64,000 bases of DNA, taken from contig JAISMF010000067.1 of NCBI GenBank assembly GCA_031276865.1, positions 1-64,000 of the forward strand. Reading direction: 5' to 3'. The notes under the pieces were generated by a model. That model ran no database searches and was not told where the DNA came from. It saw nothing but the letters and a program-made list of their open reading frames with translations. Of the stretch, positions 63,732 through 64,000 are shown piece by piece. Source of the DNA: Deltaproteobacteria bacterium. Its GTDB lineage: Bacteria > Desulfobacterota > Desulfarculia > Adiutricales > Adiutricaceae. Every line of letters starts with the position of its first letter. Position 1 is the stretch's first letter. The translations under genes and the position numbers were made by a program.

Positions 63732-64000
63732 CACCTTCTCCCCGCCACTTATCTAACTGACGATCTTATCTTCAGAATCGTCTTTTCAAACCAGAATGCC
63801 AATCCTATTCTAAACATGTTAATCTATGGTTTACACCCTGAATTGGATATCAAAGAAATCATATTTTCTAACAGCTTCCCAACTGTTGATAAATCCATAG
63901 ATTTTGTTGAATTTCAACTCAAGGAAAAATATAAATCTCTGGAAGCTTTTTTGGAATCACAAAATACAAAAATTAGGCCGCCGGTCACGCTAGTAGATTC
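63732..64000 (+). CDS. PD-(D/E)XK (Rpn-like) transposase-nuclease, partial, 5' frameshift
   Basis: The open frame reads HLLPATYLTDDLIFRIVFSN, then NPILNMLIYGLHPELDIKEI, and continues through the right edge. The LTDDLIFRIVFSNxxN start resembles PDDEXK_2/Rpn family transposase-nucleases (TDDxxFKxxFGxxxN). No start codon precedes in this frame: TGA lies directly upstream at 63729-63731. The natural start, ATG 63728 (MTPSPRHLSN-stop), is in the frame one base earlier, so a single-base indel near 63735-63745 probably broke the gene. Alternatively translation begins at ATG 63816. The nuclease residues lie beyond the window. Confidence 0.5.

Overview
The window looks like a piece of a Gram-negative, probably anaerobic chromosome. 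Clues are a lipoprotein lytic transglycosylase, a fused LplT/PlsC/acyl-ACP ligase, a TatA, a NifA-like regulator, an HdrC/HdrB iron-sulfur pair, a membrane pyrophosphatase, cobyric acid synthase and nickel/cobalt uptake genes. This mix fits Desulfobacterota (deltaproteobacteria), but that placement is inference; no rRNA gene is present. The core genes are GC-rich with G/C third positions. They are separated by sharply AT-rich islands (about 1-1250, 9700-12060, 15240-16330, 31000-41560, 59100-59600, 61980-62200, 63420-64000) that carry relic defence genes, repeats and mobile-element debris.

Layout. 1-1250: AT-rich repeat debris. 1.26-4.7 kb: tlyA and a divergent membrane pyrophosphatase. 5.05-8.7 kb: a ten-LysM lytic transglycosylase lipoprotein. 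9.0-9.4 kb: a small unknown gene. 10.0-12.0 kb: a broken PtuA/PtuB-like (Septu or retron-effector type) ATPase-HNH pair. 12.2-13.7 kb: hdrC-hdrB. 14.2 kb: xthA. 15.4-15.9 kb: an orphan antitoxin-like gene with eleven 22-bp repeats in front. 16-18 kb: non-coding DNA with long hairpins and a deletion copy of the element at 62-63 kb. 18.1-21.4 kb: a catalytically degenerate RecD2-like protein overlapping trmB. 21.7-26.7 kb: the Aas-type fusion and a secreted serpin. 26.8-29 kb: cbiM plus NikL- and NikK-like genes. 29.7-30.5 kb: pirin. 31-41 kb: an island with a broken RelB/DinJ antitoxin, a broken AAA-PD-(D/E)XK gene and one intact 2185-residue DUF4011/SF1/MTES_1575 helicase-nuclease. 41.7 kb: TM2 protein. 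43.8-48 kb: a Zrg-type zinc operon ending in a Zur-like Fur regulator. 48.5-50.1 kb: a NifA-like regulator lacking GAFTGA. 51.1-53.0 kb: a small ORF and a protein with six tandem HTH-like repeats. 54.4-55.35 kb: truncated P4-type integrase beside initiator tRNA-Met. 55.7-58.9 kb: a CgeB-like glycosyltransferase and cobQ. 59.6-60.9 kb: tatA, rpoZ, HU. 62.1-63.45 kb: a structured, ORF-less group II intron-like element with an internal tandem duplication. 63.7 kb to the end: start of a PD-(D/E)XK (Rpn-like) transposase-nuclease.

Functional themes. Metal handling stands out: zinc (zrg/zur), cobalt or nickel (cbiM and partners) and cobalamin (cobQ). The AT-rich islands behave as a graveyard of defence and toxin-antitoxin genes. 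Several are broken by single in-frame nonsense codons of all three types, which indicates recent decay rather than recoding; the giant helicase-nuclease is the one large island gene that stays open. Dispersed elements tie the islands together: a 92-bp palindromic-ended repeat (three copies) and fragments of the group II intron-like element (four or more places). Candidates for undescribed biology are the six-repeat HTH protein, the dead RecD2 paralogue, the GAFTGA-less regulator and the 22-bp repeat array controlling a lone antitoxin-like gene.
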